Assembly (NCBI GenBank): GCA_022824565.1
Contig: JAJDZQ010000154.1
Span: 1 to 41,318, forward strand
DNA: 41,318 nt
Reading direction: 5' to 3'
Origin: Anaerolineae bacterium
Lineage (GTDB): Bacteria > Chloroflexota > Anaerolineae > Aggregatilineales > Phototrophicaceae
Shown: positions 34,401-41,089 of the stretch, in pieces
Layout: every line of letters starts with the position of its first letter
Position numbering within the stretch: position 1 is the stretch's first letter
The notes under the pieces: model-generated
The model's input: the letters and a program-made list of their open reading frames with translations, nothing else
The model's database searches: none
Told to the model about the DNA's origin: nothing
Made by a program: the position numbers and the translations under genes

Positions 34401-34600
34401 CGGCCGAAGACGATCTGTATCAGACAGCGGTGGAGATGGTGCGGCGGCTGGACCGAGCCTCTATATCGCTGCTACAGCGGAAAATGCGCATCGGCTATGG
34501 GCGGGCGGCGCGCCTGATGGACATGATGGAAGACCGTGGCGTGGTTGGCCCTGCCAAAGAAGGCAGTTCCAAGCCGCGTGATGTGCTTCCGCTGGAGTGA
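31427..34600 (+). CDS. ftsK: FtsK/SpoIIIE DNA translocase
   Basis: 1057 aa, a septal DNA motor that moves chromosome ends at division. Residues ~1-190 are low-complexity, basic and proline-rich; about four membrane segments lie at ~195-365 (starting VGVALVFGAILFIISAL); a long Pro/Ala/Arg/Gln linker spans ~390-565. The alpha/beta motor follows: Walker A GATGAGKS (718-725), Walker B IIDELADLMM (~822-831), RRIVAVARATGIHMILATQRPS. The gamma (KOPS/DNA-binding) winged helix is at ~1000-1057 (SISLLQRKMRIGYGRAARLMD). AGGT lies 8 bases before the ATG at 31427. It is preceded by a 106-base gap with no clear promoter pair. Confidence 0.97.
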   Translation: MANRRDDEPEYIEDDDFFDPESVGGRTRVLGGSGSQQPREFSQPPEDVAAARQPSAKRRPEKAAKPARNPSPPPTSDQERRDRLAGKHDVHKKRPPSMREEPQASVHPQAESGRFGKLRARFSHSQGEAGRSKLPAQSKQTSRLAALRQGVGGLRSRFGRGNGSEEAPQRPPPFQQRPSERPSRAPKLASSDWLDLDRKLDLVGVALVFGAILFIISALSAEQAAIGALHIFVGQLLGWGAVAAPCAMFASGLWLIVRHFGDEPPIIDPLRLAGAALAFLGGLVLLQYVDSLGYIAVMPSIPACTDATSSACMEALVQESYQQARGGGVIGGWLYSALVNMLTELGGLVAVGLGLTVGIMLITRASATELAQAGISLWRGARTRIGQYAAAMRAARMQAQQPLAQAHSQPPLHIRKPAAPRLDAVGQTAPALPEPRSDWMPIPARLRALFRRRQTAAAHADRQHAEVPPAPAQFRAPIESPYAAPNQAPPARRPAARTNRLERVGKPGDDRPAPPARTAPVSRPQTAPPRPTSARVEAPPPQPEPVPVAAAPARPVWELPDHQDLLDSASAKDLEQEPLLQQAQIIEDTLAAFGAPGNVIEINSGPVITQYGVEPLQQTASTGKRSRVKVGDIAKLDKDLQLALGAKSIRMEAPVPGKGYVGIEVPNPLAARVSLRDVLASESYRKLDSPLTIALGMTVDGTPVAADLAQMPHLLIAGATGAGKSVCVNAIINSILLRNSPETAKFIMIDPKRVELTSYNGLPHLVAPVVVELERAIGVLRWVTAEMEKRYQTLYQAGMLNIIDYNKTLDPDLPPMSYIVVIIDELADLMMLAPKEIELIVRRIVAVARATGIHMILATQRPSVDVVTGVIKANCPARIAFSVASGVDSRVILGTPGAERLLGKGDMLYLSGDAPAPRRMQGVFVSEDEKQRIGQFWRMRSAGIEPVDPIPPPQASGDAASALPSATSANKASEQAAFWEIPQPDAQEPASSAEDDLYQTAVEMVRRLDRASISLLQRKMRIGYGRAARLMDMMEDRGVVGPAKEGSSKPRDVLPLE

Positions 34601-34621
34601 GCGGCGAAGTAAACAAAACTC

Positions 34622-34854
34622 GACACAGAGAACACAGAGAACACCGAGAACACCGAGAGCACAGAGAAGCGCTTTTTGTTTACCGAAGCGTGTCTGGAAA
34701 GTCGCCCGCATAGCAACGAGGATTCACGCCTGTTCTGCCAGAGCAGATCAGTCTCAATTTAAGACAATACAGTATGGGTTGAACAACCTGAACCACTGAA
34801 TACGCCGACTAGAATGAGAACACAGAGAGAATGAGTTCTCTGTGCTCTCTGTGT
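34622..34854. repeat. Inverted-repeat element with CACAGAG 9-mer repeats
   Basis: It lies in the 366-base gap after ftsK. GACACAGAGAACACAGAGA at 34622-34640 is matched by GACACAGAGAGCACAGAGA on the minus strand at 34854-34836 (18 of 19 bases), enclosing about 195 bases. Inside the left arm are five tandem 9-base units (ACACAGAGA, ACACCGAGA type; 34623-34667). A hairpin CACAGAGAGAATGAGTTC-TCTGTG sits at the right end. I see no reading frame or target-site duplication. Confidence 0.75.
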
Positions 34855-34966
34855 CAAATTGACAATTCAATGCGTTTGCCCAGGTGAGCGAGGCAGGCGC
34901 AGGAAAGCAAGTCCGCGTCTGTGCTACAATTGACGCCTGCCATCCTACAAGAAAGGATTCTACGCA

Positions 34967-35944
34967 ATGAAATATGCGAATATCCCCGGCGTCGCCAAGC
35001 CGGTGGCGCGCCTGTTGCAGGGCACGGTCATGCTCACTGCCGATGCTCGCGACAGCAACTTCCGCCTGCTGGATGCCTGCTATGAAAACGGATTCAATAC
35101 TTTTGATACCGCGCACGGCTATGGCGGCGGCGTCTGCGAACGCGAGCTGGGCGCCTGGATCAATGCGCGGGGCATCCGCGACCAGGTGGTCATCCTCACC
35201 AAAGGCGCGCACCCGTACCAGGGCGAGCCCGACCGCGTCGCCCCAGAGTTTATCCGCCGCGACCTGGAAGAATCGCTGGAACGGCTGGGGACCGATTATG
35301 TCGAGCTCTACCTGCTGCACCGCGACAGCCGTGATATGCCGGTGGGCGAGATTGTCGATGTGCTGCACGAATCCAAAGAACAGGGCCATATCGGCGTGTA
35401 TGGCGGCTCGAACTGGCTGGCCGATCGGGTAGCGGCGGCAAATGCCTATGCGGCCGACAATGGCAAAACACCCTTTGCCGCCAGCAGCCCACAATTCAGC
35501 ATCGCCGAGATGATCGAGCCACCCTGGGCTGGCTGCATCAGCGTCAGTGGCGTGCAGGGCGAAGCCGACCGGCGTTGGTATGACGACAACGAAATCTCGC
35601 TCTTCACCTGGTCGAGCCTGGCCGGCGGATTCATGACGGGCAAGTTCACGCGTGACAACCTCGCCGAGTTCAGCAATTACTGGGACACCAACCCGATCGG
35701 CGCTTATGCCTATGAAAGCAACTTCCAGCGCCTCGACCGCACCCTGGAGCTGGCGGCGGACAGGGGAGTCAGCCCGGCGCAGATTGGCGTTGCCTATGTG
35801 CTGTCCAACAACCCGCGCTACCATGCTATCGTCGCCAATTGGGAAACCGGGCAAATCCCCGAAAATGCCGCGGCGGCAGACATCCAACTCACACCCGACG
35901 AAATCGCCTGGCTGGAGCTGAAGACGGAGGACAAACCGCAATGA
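34967..35944 (+). CDS. Aldo/keto reductase
   Basis: 325 aa, TIM-barrel NADPH-dependent oxidoreductase. The catalytic tetrad is visible: Asp and Tyr in NTFDTAHGYGGG, Lys in VVILTKGAH and His in ELYLLHRDS. The LGTDYVELYLLHRD segment is typical of the family. Substrate unknown. AAAGGA lies about 11 bases before the ATG at 34967. Its stop overlaps the start of the Gfo/Idh/MocA gene (ATGA), so the two form a two-gene operon, a pairing often seen in sugar or inositol catabolism. Confidence 0.95.
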   Translation: MKYANIPGVAKPVARLLQGTVMLTADARDSNFRLLDACYENGFNTFDTAHGYGGGVCERELGAWINARGIRDQVVILTKGAHPYQGEPDRVAPEFIRRDLEESLERLGTDYVELYLLHRDSRDMPVGEIVDVLHESKEQGHIGVYGGSNWLADRVAAANAYAADNGKTPFAASSPQFSIAEMIEPPWAGCISVSGVQGEADRRWYDDNEISLFTWSSLAGGFMTGKFTRDNLAEFSNYWDTNPIGAYAYESNFQRLDRTLELAADRGVSPAQIGVAYVLSNNPRYHAIVANWETGQIPENAAAADIQLTPDEIAWLELKTEDKPQ

Positions 35945-36930
35945 GCGACAAAATCAGATGGGGCTTGCTGGGCTTGGGCGCGATCTCGAGCAAGTTCGCC
36001 ACCGGCTTGAGCTTCTTGCCCGATGCAGAGATCCAGGCTGTTGGTTCGCGCTCACAAGCCAAAGCTGACGAATTCGGCGCGAGATTTGGCGCGACCAAAG
36101 CCTATGGCAGCTATGCAGCGCTGGCGGCCGACCCCGAAGTTGATGTCGTGTATATCGGCACGCCCCATACCTACCACATGCCCAACACCCTGCTCTGTCT
36201 GCAGGCCGGCAAGCATGTGCTTTGCGAAAAACCCTTCGCCGTCAACGCGGACGAAGCAAAAGCCATGATCGACTGCGCGCGCGCAAATGGCCGCTTCCTG
36301 ATGGACGCCTTTTGGACGCGCTTCTTCCCAGGTATGGTCAAGCTGCGGCAGCTGTTGGCAGACCAAGCCATCGGCGATGTCATGCTGGTGCAAGCCGACT
36401 TTGGCTATCGCACCGGGCAAGTCGTCCCAGAAAGCCGCATCTACAATCCAGCGCTGGCGGGCGGCGCGCTGCTGGATGTCGGCTCCTATTGCGTTCAGTT
36501 GGCTTCCATGGTCTATGGCCGGCAGCCCAGCGAAATCTGCAGCCAGGTCACCATTGGCTCAACTGGCGTTGACGAGCTGTCGGTTTCGGTATTCAAATAC
36601 AGCGACTACGAGATGGCGACCCTCACGACTGCCATCCGCCTGAATACGCCACACGAAGCGCGCATCTTGGGCACAGGCGGCAGAATCTCCATCCCCAATT
36701 GGTGGATGCCCAGCGAACTGACGGTGGCTGTCCAGGGCGAAGAAGCCGAGACCTTGCGCTTCGACAATGTGGGCAATGGCTTCAACTACGAAGCGGCGGC
36801 AGTGGGGGAGTGCATCCGCGCGGGCAAGACCGAAAGCGACATCATGCCGCTGGACGAGACCCTGGCTATCATGCAGACGCTGGATCGAATGCGCGCCCAA
36901 TGGGGTTTGCGCTATCCATTTGAAAGCTAA
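35941..36930 (+). CDS. Gfo/Idh/MocA family NAD(P)-dependent oxidoreductase
   Basis: 329 aa. N-terminal Rossmann fold (WGLLGLGAISSKFATGL), then the family motif HVLCEKPFAVNADEA with the catalytic-region lysine (E-K-P), and a C-terminal alpha/beta domain (DVGSYCVQLASMVYG). Members oxidise or reduce sugars, inositols and related polyols; the exact substrate is unknown. The ATG overlaps the stop of the aldo/keto reductase gene by 4 bases. No transport genes are next to it. Confidence 0.95.
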   Translation: MSDKIRWGLLGLGAISSKFATGLSFLPDAEIQAVGSRSQAKADEFGARFGATKAYGSYAALAADPEVDVVYIGTPHTYHMPNTLLCLQAGKHVLCEKPFAVNADEAKAMIDCARANGRFLMDAFWTRFFPGMVKLRQLLADQAIGDVMLVQADFGYRTGQVVPESRIYNPALAGGALLDVGSYCVQLASMVYGRQPSEICSQVTIGSTGVDELSVSVFKYSDYEMATLTTAIRLNTPHEARILGTGGRISIPNWWMPSELTVAVQGEEAETLRFDNVGNGFNYEAAAVGECIRAGKTESDIMPLDETLAIMQTLDRMRAQWGLRYPFES

Positions 36931-36956
36931 GTATAGGCAAGCCAGTCATGCGAAAA

Positions 36957-37072
36957 TGGGCGGTGCTGCCCCCACCTTACATCCCTCCCCCATAAAGAGG
37001 GAGGGACATCAAAAACCTGGCAGCGCTCCCTTCCCCATTGATATGAGGAAGGGCCGGGGATGGGGGCAGGGA
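36957..37072. repeat. C/G-rich repeat copy R8
   Basis: It contains CCCCCACCTTACATCCCTCC, AAGAGGGAGGGACATC, AACCTGGCAGCGCTCCC, then TTCCCCATTGATATGAGGAA and GGCCGGGGATGGGGGCAGGG, sharing the CATTGATAT hairpin and GGGGATGGGG blocks with the composite copies but lacking the middle segment. It lies 44 bases before the -35 element of the B12 operon. Confidence 0.8.
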
Positions 37073-37115
37073 TGTCAACTACACGCTTTTAACCACGCTT
37101 ATTTTGGCAAAGCGC

Positions 37116-37144
37116 TTGACAGCCTCCGCAGTCTGCGCCATAGT
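37116..37144 (+). promoter_or_regulatory. Promoter of the B12 uptake operon
   Basis: Perfect TTGACA (37116-37121), a 17-base spacer and CATAGT (37139-37144). The expected start near 37151 lies just before the riboswitch, so spacing and context both fit. Confidence 0.65.
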
Positions 37145-37159
37145 AGTGTTCATTACCAA

Positions 37160-37281
37160 TCTAGGTCTCGGGGTGCCCATAGCCTGGGCGTGCAACTGGG
37201 GAAGTCGGTGAGAATCCGACACTGTCGCGCAGCGGTGACTGGTGTGTAGCCAGAAGTCCGAATACCAGCCCAAGACTTAGC
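37160..37281 (+). ncRNA. Cobalamin (B12) riboswitch
   Basis: Aptamer landmarks in order: GGTGCCC, the core GGTGAGAATCCGACACTG with TCGCGCAGCGGTGA, and the B12-box equivalent AGCCAGAAGTCCGAATACC. P1 can be drawn as CTAGGTCT (37161-37168) with AGACTTAG (37273-37280), eight pairs including one G-U. It senses adenosyl- or other cobalamins and sits between a good promoter and the B12-type binding-protein gene. Its 3' strand overlaps an antiterminator segment (see terminator entry). Confidence 0.95.
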
Positions 37282-37336
37282 TCAGTCTACTTTCCGCGTA
37301 AAGAGGGAGACGAGCATGGACTACAGTACCTCAATC

Positions 37337-37359
37337 CGCCCACGGTCTTGGGCGTTTTT
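37337..37359 (+). terminator. Riboswitch-controlled intrinsic terminator
   Basis: CGCCCA (37337-37342), loop CGGTCT, TGGGCG (37349-37354), then TTTTT. The segment GTCTTGGGC (37345-37353) is perfectly complementary over 9 bases to GCCCAAGAC (37268-37276), which overlaps the 3' strand of P1. Without cobalamin the antiterminator can form; with cobalamin P1 holds its partner, the terminator folds and the operon is off. Confidence 0.88.
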
Positions 37360-37403
37360 GTTGTCTGCGCGCCCTCCTTCGCCCAGCCCAAAGGAGGGAC
37401 ACC

Positions 37404-38597
37404 ATGAAGACCGCACTGCTGGCAGTCATGCTGCTGCTCATCAGCACCGCCCCAACAGTCGCGCAAGACGCCAACCTGACCAGCGGCTGCATCACTGATT
37501 TCGACGCCGCTGTCGATTACTTCCCGCAGAAAGCCGAAGTTGTCGATGCCGAAAACATGACCATTTCGTATCATGGTCATTACAAGCTGGTGAGCGTCGG
37601 CGATGCCTATGCTGGCGCGCCGCCTTTCGACTATGTGCTGGTGCAATGTGGCGCGCCGGCCCCGCCTGTCGAAGACTTCGCCGAAAATGCGCAATTCATC
37701 GAAGTCCCGGCCGGCAAGATAATCGCGCTTTCTACCACGCAGTTGTTCGCGCTGTCCCAGCTGGGGATCCTCGACCAACTTGTGGCGGTGGATAGCGGCT
37801 TTTACATCAACACCCCAGAAGTGCTCGAGAAGATCGAAGCGGGCGAAATCGTCGAGGTCGGTTTTGGCTCGGAAGTGAATGTCGAGTTGGCGCTGGAGCT
37901 GGCGCCCGACCTGGTGTTGAGCTATGGCTACAACCCCGACACCGATGCGCACCCGGTCTTGCTGGAAGCCGGCATATTCACGGCGCTTGATGCCAGTTGG
38001 CGAGAAAATTCGCCGCTGGGGCGGGCTGAATGGCTGAAGCTGCCGGCGCTCTTTTATAACCTCGAAGCCCGCGCCAACGAGGTCTATGCCGATATCCGCG
38101 ATCAATATGCAGCGGTGAGCGACCTGGCTGCTGGCATTCCCGAAGAAGAGCATCCTCGCGTGCTGCTCAATTCATTCCTGGCCTATGCCGACGCCTGGTA
38201 TAGCCCGGGCGCAGACACCTATGTCGGGCAGCTGCTGCACGATGCCGGCGCAGAACTGATCCTGGAAAGCGCAGACCCCACAGGCAGCCAGCCGTATAGC
38301 TTCGAGGCTGCCTATGAACAGGGCTGGGATGCCGATATCTGGCTGGTCGATACCTTTGCGGTCAAGACAGCCGCCGACTTGCTGGCGCTGGACAGCCGCT
38401 TTGCCGATTTCGCTGCCTTCCAGTCGGGCGACATGTGGAACAACAACCGCGATGAGAACCCCAATGGCGGCAACAATTATTACGAATTGGGCGTCACTAA
38501 TCCACAGCTGGTGCTGGCAGACTTGCTGGCGATCTTTCATCCGCAGCTGTTGCCCAATCACGAGTTCACCTTTTACCACCAGTTGAGCGAGGCTTGA
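37404..38597 (+). CDS. Cobalamin/iron-complex ABC transporter substrate-binding protein (BtuF-like)
   Basis: 397 aa. Signal peptide at residues 1-20 (MKTALLAVMLLLISTAPTVA). Helical-backbone periplasmic binding protein fold (Peripla_BP_2): FIEVPAGKIIALSTTQLFALSQLGILDQLVAV and LELAPDLVLSYGYNPDTD, with a long inter-domain helix and C-terminal NPQLVLADLLAIFHPQL. Such proteins bind cobalamin or ferric siderophores; control by the upstream B12 riboswitch and the downstream cobO make cobalamin/corrinoid the likely ligand. No lipobox cysteine is seen right after the signal. AGGAGG lies at good spacing before the ATG. Confidence 0.88.
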   Translation: MKTALLAVMLLLISTAPTVAQDANLTSGCITDFDAAVDYFPQKAEVVDAENMTISYHGHYKLVSVGDAYAGAPPFDYVLVQCGAPAPPVEDFAENAQFIEVPAGKIIALSTTQLFALSQLGILDQLVAVDSGFYINTPEVLEKIEAGEIVEVGFGSEVNVELALELAPDLVLSYGYNPDTDAHPVLLEAGIFTALDASWRENSPLGRAEWLKLPALFYNLEARANEVYADIRDQYAAVSDLAAGIPEEEHPRVLLNSFLAYADAWYSPGADTYVGQLLHDAGAELILESADPTGSQPYSFEAAYEQGWDADIWLVDTFAVKTAADLLALDSRFADFAAFQSGDMWNNNRDENPNGGNNYYELGVTNPQLVLADLLAIFHPQLLPNHEFTFYHQLSEA

Positions 38598-38598
38598 T

Positions 38599-39684
38599 AT
38601 GCTGCGCCTGGCGCATTTGCCTAGCGCTTTTTATGCCTGGCGGGGGCGCGAATATGCCGGCGCGCGAAGTTGGCTGCTGGTCGCGCTGGCGCTGTTGCTG
38701 TGCCTGCTGATGATGCTGAGCCTGGCGCTGGGCTCGGCATCTATCCCGCTGGAGCAGATCATCGCGACGCTGTTGGGTGGAGAAGCGGAGAGCGCCGCCT
38801 GGACGAATATCGTTCTCAAGTTTCGCTTGCCCAAGACAGTGACGGCGATGCTGGCGGGCATGGCGCTGGGAGTTAGCGGGCTGCTGATGCAGACCTATTT
38901 TCGCAATCCGCTGGCCGAGCCTTTTGTGCTGGGTGTGTCGTCGGGCGCGAGTCTGGGCGTGGCGCTGGTGGTGCTGGGCGCTGGCGCGGCTGGCGGCCTG
39001 TTGCTGGGTGGGCTGAACCTGGCTGGCGATCTGTTGCTGACGGCGGCGGCCGGGCTGGGCGCGGCCTTGACGATGACCTTGGTCTTGCTGGTGGCGGCGC
39101 GCATCCCCAACGGCGTCACCCTGCTCATCCTGGGGCTGATGTTCGGTTATCTGGTATCGGCGCTGGTCAGCCTGCTGCTCTACTTCGCCTTGCCCGAGCG
39201 CATCCAAGCCTACATCAACTGGACTTTCGGCTCGTTCAGCGGCGTAACCAGCGCGCAGTTGCCGGTTTTGGCGTTGATTGTCGTCGCGGGATTGCTGCTG
39301 GCGGCGGCGCAAGTCAAAGCGCTCAATGCGCTGTTGTTGAGCGAGGACTATGCGCGCAGTCTGGGCGTGCCCATGCGCAAGACGCGGCTGGGCATCGTGC
39401 TGGCGACAGCTCTGCTGGTCAGCGCGGTCACCGCATTTTGCGGACCCATCGCTTTTATCGGCATCGCCGTGCCGCACATGTGCCGCGGTTTGCTGGGTAG
39501 CTCCGACCATCGTTTGCTGCTGCCGGGCACGATCCTGGCGGGAGCTTGCGTGGCGCTGGCGGCCGGGCTGATCGCCGAATTGCCGGGCAGCCATATCGTG
39601 CTGCCGCTGAATGTGGTGACTGCCTTGCTGGGCGCGCCGGTGGTGATGCTGGTCGTGCTGCGGCAAGCGCGAGGATTGTCCTGA
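38599..39684 (+). CDS. Cobalamin-type ABC transporter permease (FecCD family, BtuC-like)
   Basis: 361 aa with about ten membrane segments. Typical FecCD/BtuC segments: ALGVSGLLMQTYFRNPLAEPF, VLGVSSGASLG, SFSGVTSAQLPVL and FCGPIAFIGIAVPHMCRGLLG (the ATPase-coupling loop region before the last helices). The start is one base after the binding-protein stop. The stop TGA overlaps the ATPase start (TGATG), so all three transporter genes are coupled. Substrate assignment follows the riboswitch and cobO context. Confidence 0.92.
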   Translation: MLRLAHLPSAFYAWRGREYAGARSWLLVALALLLCLLMMLSLALGSASIPLEQIIATLLGGEAESAAWTNIVLKFRLPKTVTAMLAGMALGVSGLLMQTYFRNPLAEPFVLGVSSGASLGVALVVLGAGAAGGLLLGGLNLAGDLLLTAAAGLGAALTMTLVLLVAARIPNGVTLLILGLMFGYLVSALVSLLLYFALPERIQAYINWTFGSFSGVTSAQLPVLALIVVAGLLLAAAQVKALNALLLSEDYARSLGVPMRKTRLGIVLATALLVSAVTAFCGPIAFIGIAVPHMCRGLLGSSDHRLLLPGTILAGACVALAAGLIAELPGSHIVLPLNVVTALLGAPVVMLVVLRQARGLS

Positions 39685-40505
39685 TGAAGGCGCTGGAAAC
39701 GCGAGCGCTGACAATCGGTTATCGGCGGCGGCGGGGCGATATCGTGCTGGCGCGCGACCTGAACTTGGCGCTGCAGCGAGGCAGCCTGGTCGGCATATTG
39801 GGCGCGAATGGCGTCGGCAAATCGACCTTGTTGCGCACGTTGGCTTGCATGCAAGCGCCGCTGGCTGGTCATGTGCTGCTGGCTGGCGAAGAGGCCGCCC
39901 ACCTGCTGCCGCTCGAAGTAGCACGGCGGCTGTGCATCGTGTTGACGGCCGCGCCCCAAGTCAGCCTGCTCAATGGCTATGCGCTCGTGGCTCTGGGCAG
40001 ATACCCGCACAGCGACTGGCTGGGCAGGCTTAGCAAGTCCGACCACGCGCAGGTCGCCTGGGCATTGCAGGCGGTGGGCGCGACAGACCTGGCGGAACAG
40101 CGCGTTGCCCGGCTTAGCGATGGCCAGCGGCAAAAGTTGATGATTGCGCGCGCATTGACACAAGATTGCCCGCTGATGTTGCTGGACGAACCGACCGCCT
40201 TTCTGGATTATCCGCGGCGGCTGGAAACATTGCGCTTGCTGCGGCGGCTGACGCGGCAGGCCGATCGCGCCATTCTGGTTTGCACGCACGAGCTGGACCT
40301 GGCGCTGCGTTATTGTGATGAATTGTGGCTGATGAGCAAAAGCGGGGTGACAGTTGGCTCGCCGGCAACAATCCTGCGAGACGGCAGCCTGCATGCGACG
40401 TTCGGCATCGATGGCTCCAGCTTTGGCGTCAATGGTGGCAGCCGTTTCTTTGATGACGCGCAGCTCTCGCAGCCGCTGGAATGTCAGGAGGACAACCTAG
40501 TATGA
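39684..40505 (+). CDS. Cobalamin-type ABC transporter ATP-binding protein (BtuD-like)
   Basis: 273 aa. Walker A GANGVGKSTLL, signature RLSDGQRQKLMIARAL, Walker B LMLLDEPTAFLD, switch His in VCTHELDLAL. It forms the FecE/BtuD-type ATPase of the importer. The start ATG at 39684 overlaps the permease stop by one base. Its stop codon overlaps the start of cobO (ATGA at 40502), so the adenosyltransferase is translated with the importer. Confidence 0.94.
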   Translation: MKALETRALTIGYRRRRGDIVLARDLNLALQRGSLVGILGANGVGKSTLLRTLACMQAPLAGHVLLAGEEAAHLLPLEVARRLCIVLTAAPQVSLLNGYALVALGRYPHSDWLGRLSKSDHAQVAWALQAVGATDLAEQRVARLSDGQRQKLMIARALTQDCPLMLLDEPTAFLDYPRRLETLRLLRRLTRQADRAILVCTHELDLALRYCDELWLMSKSGVTVGSPATILRDGSLHATFGIDGSSFGVNGGSRFFDDAQLSQPLECQEDNLV

Positions 40506-41038
40506 GCGAGCGAAAGCCAAAACCTGGTTTGGTGCTGGTCAATACCGGCGATGGACGCGGAAAATCGACCTCGGCCTTCGGGGTCATCTTGCGCATGCTC
40601 GGACGCAAGAAACCAGTCGCGTTGATCCAATTCCTCAAACACGAGACCGGGCAATGGGGTGAGGTTCGGGCGCTGCGGCGGCTGGGCTTGCAGCCTATCA
40701 AAACGGGCGATGGCTTCACCTGGACGAGCAAAGATCTGGATGAAACACAGGCGCGTGCATTGCACGGCTGGCAAAAAGCGCAGGCGATCATCGTCTCCGA
40801 TGAGTATGAACTCGTCGTTTTGGACGAATTCACCTACCTGCTCGATTTCGGCTGGCTGGATGTCGACGAAGTGATCGACTGGCTGCGAGCCAACAAGCCA
40901 CAGCGGCAACATCTGCTCATCACCGGGCGGAATGCGCCGGCCGCCTTGGTCGACTATGCCGATACCGTCACCGAGATGGTCAAGGTCAAGCACGCCTTTG
41001 ACGCCGGCATCAAAGCGCGGGCTGGCATCGAGTTTTGA
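40502..41038 (+). CDS. cobO: Cob(I)yrinic acid a,c-diamide adenosyltransferase
   Basis: 178 aa, CobO/CobA/BtuR family. The P-loop NTGDGRGKSTSAFG (binding ATP in reverse orientation), GRKKPVALIQFLKH, ELVVLDEFTYLLDFGWLD and HLLITGRNAP are all characteristic. The enzyme adds the adenosyl group to cobalt of (salvaged) corrinoids. CAGGAGG lies upstream of the ATG at 40502, which overlaps the ATPase stop. With the riboswitch and importer this completes a B12 salvage operon. Also named btuR/cobA. Confidence 0.96.
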   Translation: MSERKPKPGLVLVNTGDGRGKSTSAFGVILRMLGRKKPVALIQFLKHETGQWGEVRALRRLGLQPIKTGDGFTWTSKDLDETQARALHGWQKAQAIIVSDEYELVVLDEFTYLLDFGWLDVDEVIDWLRANKPQRQHLLITGRNAPAALVDYADTVTEMVKVKHAFDAGIKARAGIEF

Positions 41039-41089
41039 CGAGCGCAGGCTGCTGTTAGCTGTCCAGGTGTGGCCTGGGTATTTGCGCTT

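Noticed and set aside
34623..34667. CRISPR array from CACAGAG repeats
   Set aside because: Units are only 9 bases, contiguous, with no spacers, and no cas genes are present.
37316..37498. Leader peptide gene beginning ATGGACTAC after the riboswitch
   Set aside because: It spans the terminator hairpin and overlaps the binding-protein gene out of frame; more simply it is expression-platform RNA.
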